DNA of 64,000 nucleotides, taken from positions 48,749 to 112,748 of the forward strand of contig JAEEZS010000060.1 in NCBI GenBank assembly GCA_016291905.1, given 5' to 3'. Position 1 is the first letter of the stretch; each line of letters begins with the position of its first letter. This document shows positions 62,567 through 64,000 of the stretch, one piece after another. The position numbers and the translations under genes are program-made. Source of the stretch: Bacteroidaceae bacterium (GTDB lineage: Bacteria; Bacteroidota; Bacteroidia; Bacteroidales; Bacteroidaceae). The notes below the pieces were generated by a model. The model was not told the origin of the DNA and searched no databases. It worked only from the letters and a program-made list of their open reading frames with translations.

Positions 62567-63841
62567 ATGAAAAAAGCAACTTTGTTCTTCAGCTGCCTTG
62601 TTGCAGCAACGAGTCTGACCAGCTGCGGGCCTGCCACCACAGCTTCACCTTCAGCTTCCGAAGCCCATATTCCCATCCTGGCATGGAGCAGTATTCCCAA
62701 CGGCTTTGGTGGAAAATACGCCACCCCCGAGCACTACCGGACGCTGCGAGACGCCGGCTTCGACTACACCTTCTCGTGGTGTGACAACTTCGACGAAGCC
62801 CTCCACACTCTCGACATGGCGGCACAGGCCGGCATGAAGTCTATCGTCCAATGTCCCGAACTGCAGAGCGACCCCGAAGGCACGGTGCAGAAACTGAAAG
62901 ACCACCCTGCCGTGGGAGGATGGTACCTCAAAGACGAACCGTGGGATAACCAGCTCGACGAATTGGGGACATGGGCACGGCGCATCGAAAGCATCGATAC
63001 CCTGCACCCCTGCTACATAAACCTGCTGCCCAGCTACTGCTTCACGGCCGAGGGTTACGAAAAGCACCTGCGCCTCTTCTCCGAGAAGGTGGCGCTGCCG
63101 CAGATTTCCTTCGACCACTACCCCGTTGGTGAGTTGGGAGGGAAGGTTGTCATCTGGTCCACATGGTATCAGAATCTTGAGCTTGTCAGGGCCGAGGCAC
63201 GCCGCACGCACAAGCCCTTCTGGGCCTTTGCCCTCGCCACGGCCCACACGAACGTAGGGCTTCACGTCTATGTGCACCCGACTCCTACCGAAGAGGACCC
63301 CGCCTATCCCATCCCCACCATAGACCAGCTGCGCATACAGATGTACAGCAACCTGGCCTACGGCGCCCAGCTGCTTCAGTACTTCACCTACTGGAACCCC
63401 GACACCACTCATACCCTCGACTTCCATGAGGCACCCATCACAAGAGACGGATGCCGCACGCCCGTCTATGAGCTTGTCCGCCAGATGAACGAGGAGATAC
63501 AGAAGCGCGCCTTCGTGTGGGCAGGCTGCGACGTGGAGAACGTCGCACACTTGGCCGAGGGCGACATCCCCGTCGGGACAAAGCCCCTCACCGTACTGCC
63601 GCCGCACATCCGCACCCTGCAGAACGTGGGGGGCAGCGGACTGGTCTCCACCATCCGCAATGCCGGGCACCTCTACGTAATGCTCGTCAACACCAGCCCC
63701 GCCGAAGCCTGGTATGTCAATGTGGAGACCGATGCAGGCGTTAAGTTCATCCGTCCCGACGGCACCTCCACTCCTGCCGAGTGCTACGACGTCCTGCACA
63801 TCCTCAGCCCCGGTAACTGCGAAATCTATGAAGTAGAGTGA
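62567..63841 (+). CDS. Lipoprotein, probable TIM-barrel glycoside hydrolase
   Basis: This 424-residue protein has a lipoprotein signal (LFFSCLVAATSLTSCGPA; Cys at 20). The fold reads as a beta/alpha barrel with GH42/GH2-like motifs: TLRDAGFDYTFSWCDNFDEA at the front, VGGWYLKDEPWDNQLDELG with a Glu in the place of the acid/base of clan GH-A enzymes, ISFDHYPVG, and AYGAQLLQYFTYWNPD near the end. A C-terminal small beta domain follows. The family number cannot be told by eye. With the two upstream genes it would make a small glycan-handling operon. Confidence 0.75.
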   Translation: MKKATLFFSCLVAATSLTSCGPATTASPSASEAHIPILAWSSIPNGFGGKYATPEHYRTLRDAGFDYTFSWCDNFDEALHTLDMAAQAGMKSIVQCPELQSDPEGTVQKLKDHPAVGGWYLKDEPWDNQLDELGTWARRIESIDTLHPCYINLLPSYCFTAEGYEKHLRLFSEKVALPQISFDHYPVGELGGKVVIWSTWYQNLELVRAEARRTHKPFWAFALATAHTNVGLHVYVHPTPTEEDPAYPIPTIDQLRIQMYSNLAYGAQLLQYFTYWNPDTTHTLDFHEAPITRDGCRTPVYELVRQMNEEIQKRAFVWAGCDVENVAHLAEGDIPVGTKPLTVLPPHIRTLQNVGGSGLVSTIRNAGHLYVMLVNTSPAEAWYVNVETDAGVKFIRPDGTSTPAECYDVLHILSPGNCEIYEVE

Positions 63842-63883
63842 GATTGACCGTCGGCCTTGGCCTGGCGTATGGTCTAAGTTTAA

Positions 63884-63936
63884 GCCCCGACGGGACGGCA
63901 CAACCGCTTTTTTGTTTTGTGTCGCCCCGTCGGGGT
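63884..63936. terminator. Large hairpin between convergent genes
   Basis: The arms GCCCCGACGGG plus ACGGCACAA and TTGTGTCG plus CCCCGTCGGGG pair with one bulge; the loop is T-rich. It probably terminates the forward operon and the convergent gene entering from the right. Confidence 0.7.
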
Positions 63937-63973
63937 TTGTGAGCATAACCGCGTGCCCCCTTCCCCGGCTGCT

Positions 63974-64000
63974 TCAGAAGCTGAAGGTGAGGCTGATGGG
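63974..64000 (-). CDS. Last nine codons of a convergent gene, probably an outer-membrane barrel protein
   Basis: On the minus strand the final 27 bases read PISLTFSF and then TGA. An amphipathic end strand with a terminal Phe is the usual close of Bacteroidales beta-barrel proteins. Only 8 residues are visible, so this is a pointer rather than an identification. Confidence 0.4.
   Translation of the reverse strand, partial: PISLTFSF

Overview
The window looks like chromosome of a Bacteroidales bacterium, most like Prevotella and its relatives. The evidence is promoters of the Bacteroidetes type (TTTG, about 20 bases, TAnnTTTG), secreted enzymes ending in the tail D-L-T-G-R-x...G-I-Y-I-x-x-G-[KR]-K, the gene order purH-mreBCD-mrdA-rodA, and families such as GH92, DUF4965, BspA-like leucine-rich proteins and VirE-type primase-helicases. 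Core parts are GC-rich. The stretch from about 12.4 to 20.6 kb is clearly AT-rich and reads as acquired DNA. Everything here is read by eye from the sequence; no database search was run.

Layout. 0-8.1 kb: glycan degradation (end of a GH92 mannosidase; facing it, an operon of a double GH43 protein, a large carbohydrate-binding-like protein and a DUF4965 protein). 8.2-9.7 kb: lipid-transport permease mlaE and ATPase mlaF, the latter apparently shortened at its C-terminus where a 1.75-kb block begins. That block (9736-11490) is a VirE-type gene between 106-bp inverted repeats. It is followed by a 21-bp repeat array, an HU-like gene and a 3' fragment of a tRNA-Met gene. 12.4-20.6 kb: a defence-like island with an AAA ATPase unit, an MBL-hydrolase/membrane-protein/small-protein unit, and a type II restriction-modification operon with two methyltransferases. 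The two promoters of the first pair carry the same dyad at the same spacing, so they are probably one co-regulated system; this is the best candidate for something undescribed. 20.7-22.3 kb: a hipBA toxin-antitoxin pair.

22.4-41.3 kb is housekeeping: acyltransferase, rodA, mrdA, mreD, mreC, mreB, purH, hisS, recQ (with a histone-H1-like N-terminal tail), clpX, clpP, tig, an M6 metalloprotease and lptB. 41.4-52.4 kb is surface and accessory: two tandem HTH-TM-leucine-rich proteins, a DUF4143 ATPase, a repeat array, a 474-bp MITE-like element with an 8-bp target duplication, three secreted or lipid-anchored proteins sharing one repeated domain, and an overlooked 50-residue peptide gene. 52.5-64 kb: a DUF4143 remnant, a TonB-receptor-like barrel with a glycine-rich tail, then a forward set of a fasciclin lipoprotein, a 1287-residue carbohydrate-binding-like protein and a glycoside-hydrolase-like lipoprotein, ending against the last codons of a convergent outer-membrane protein.
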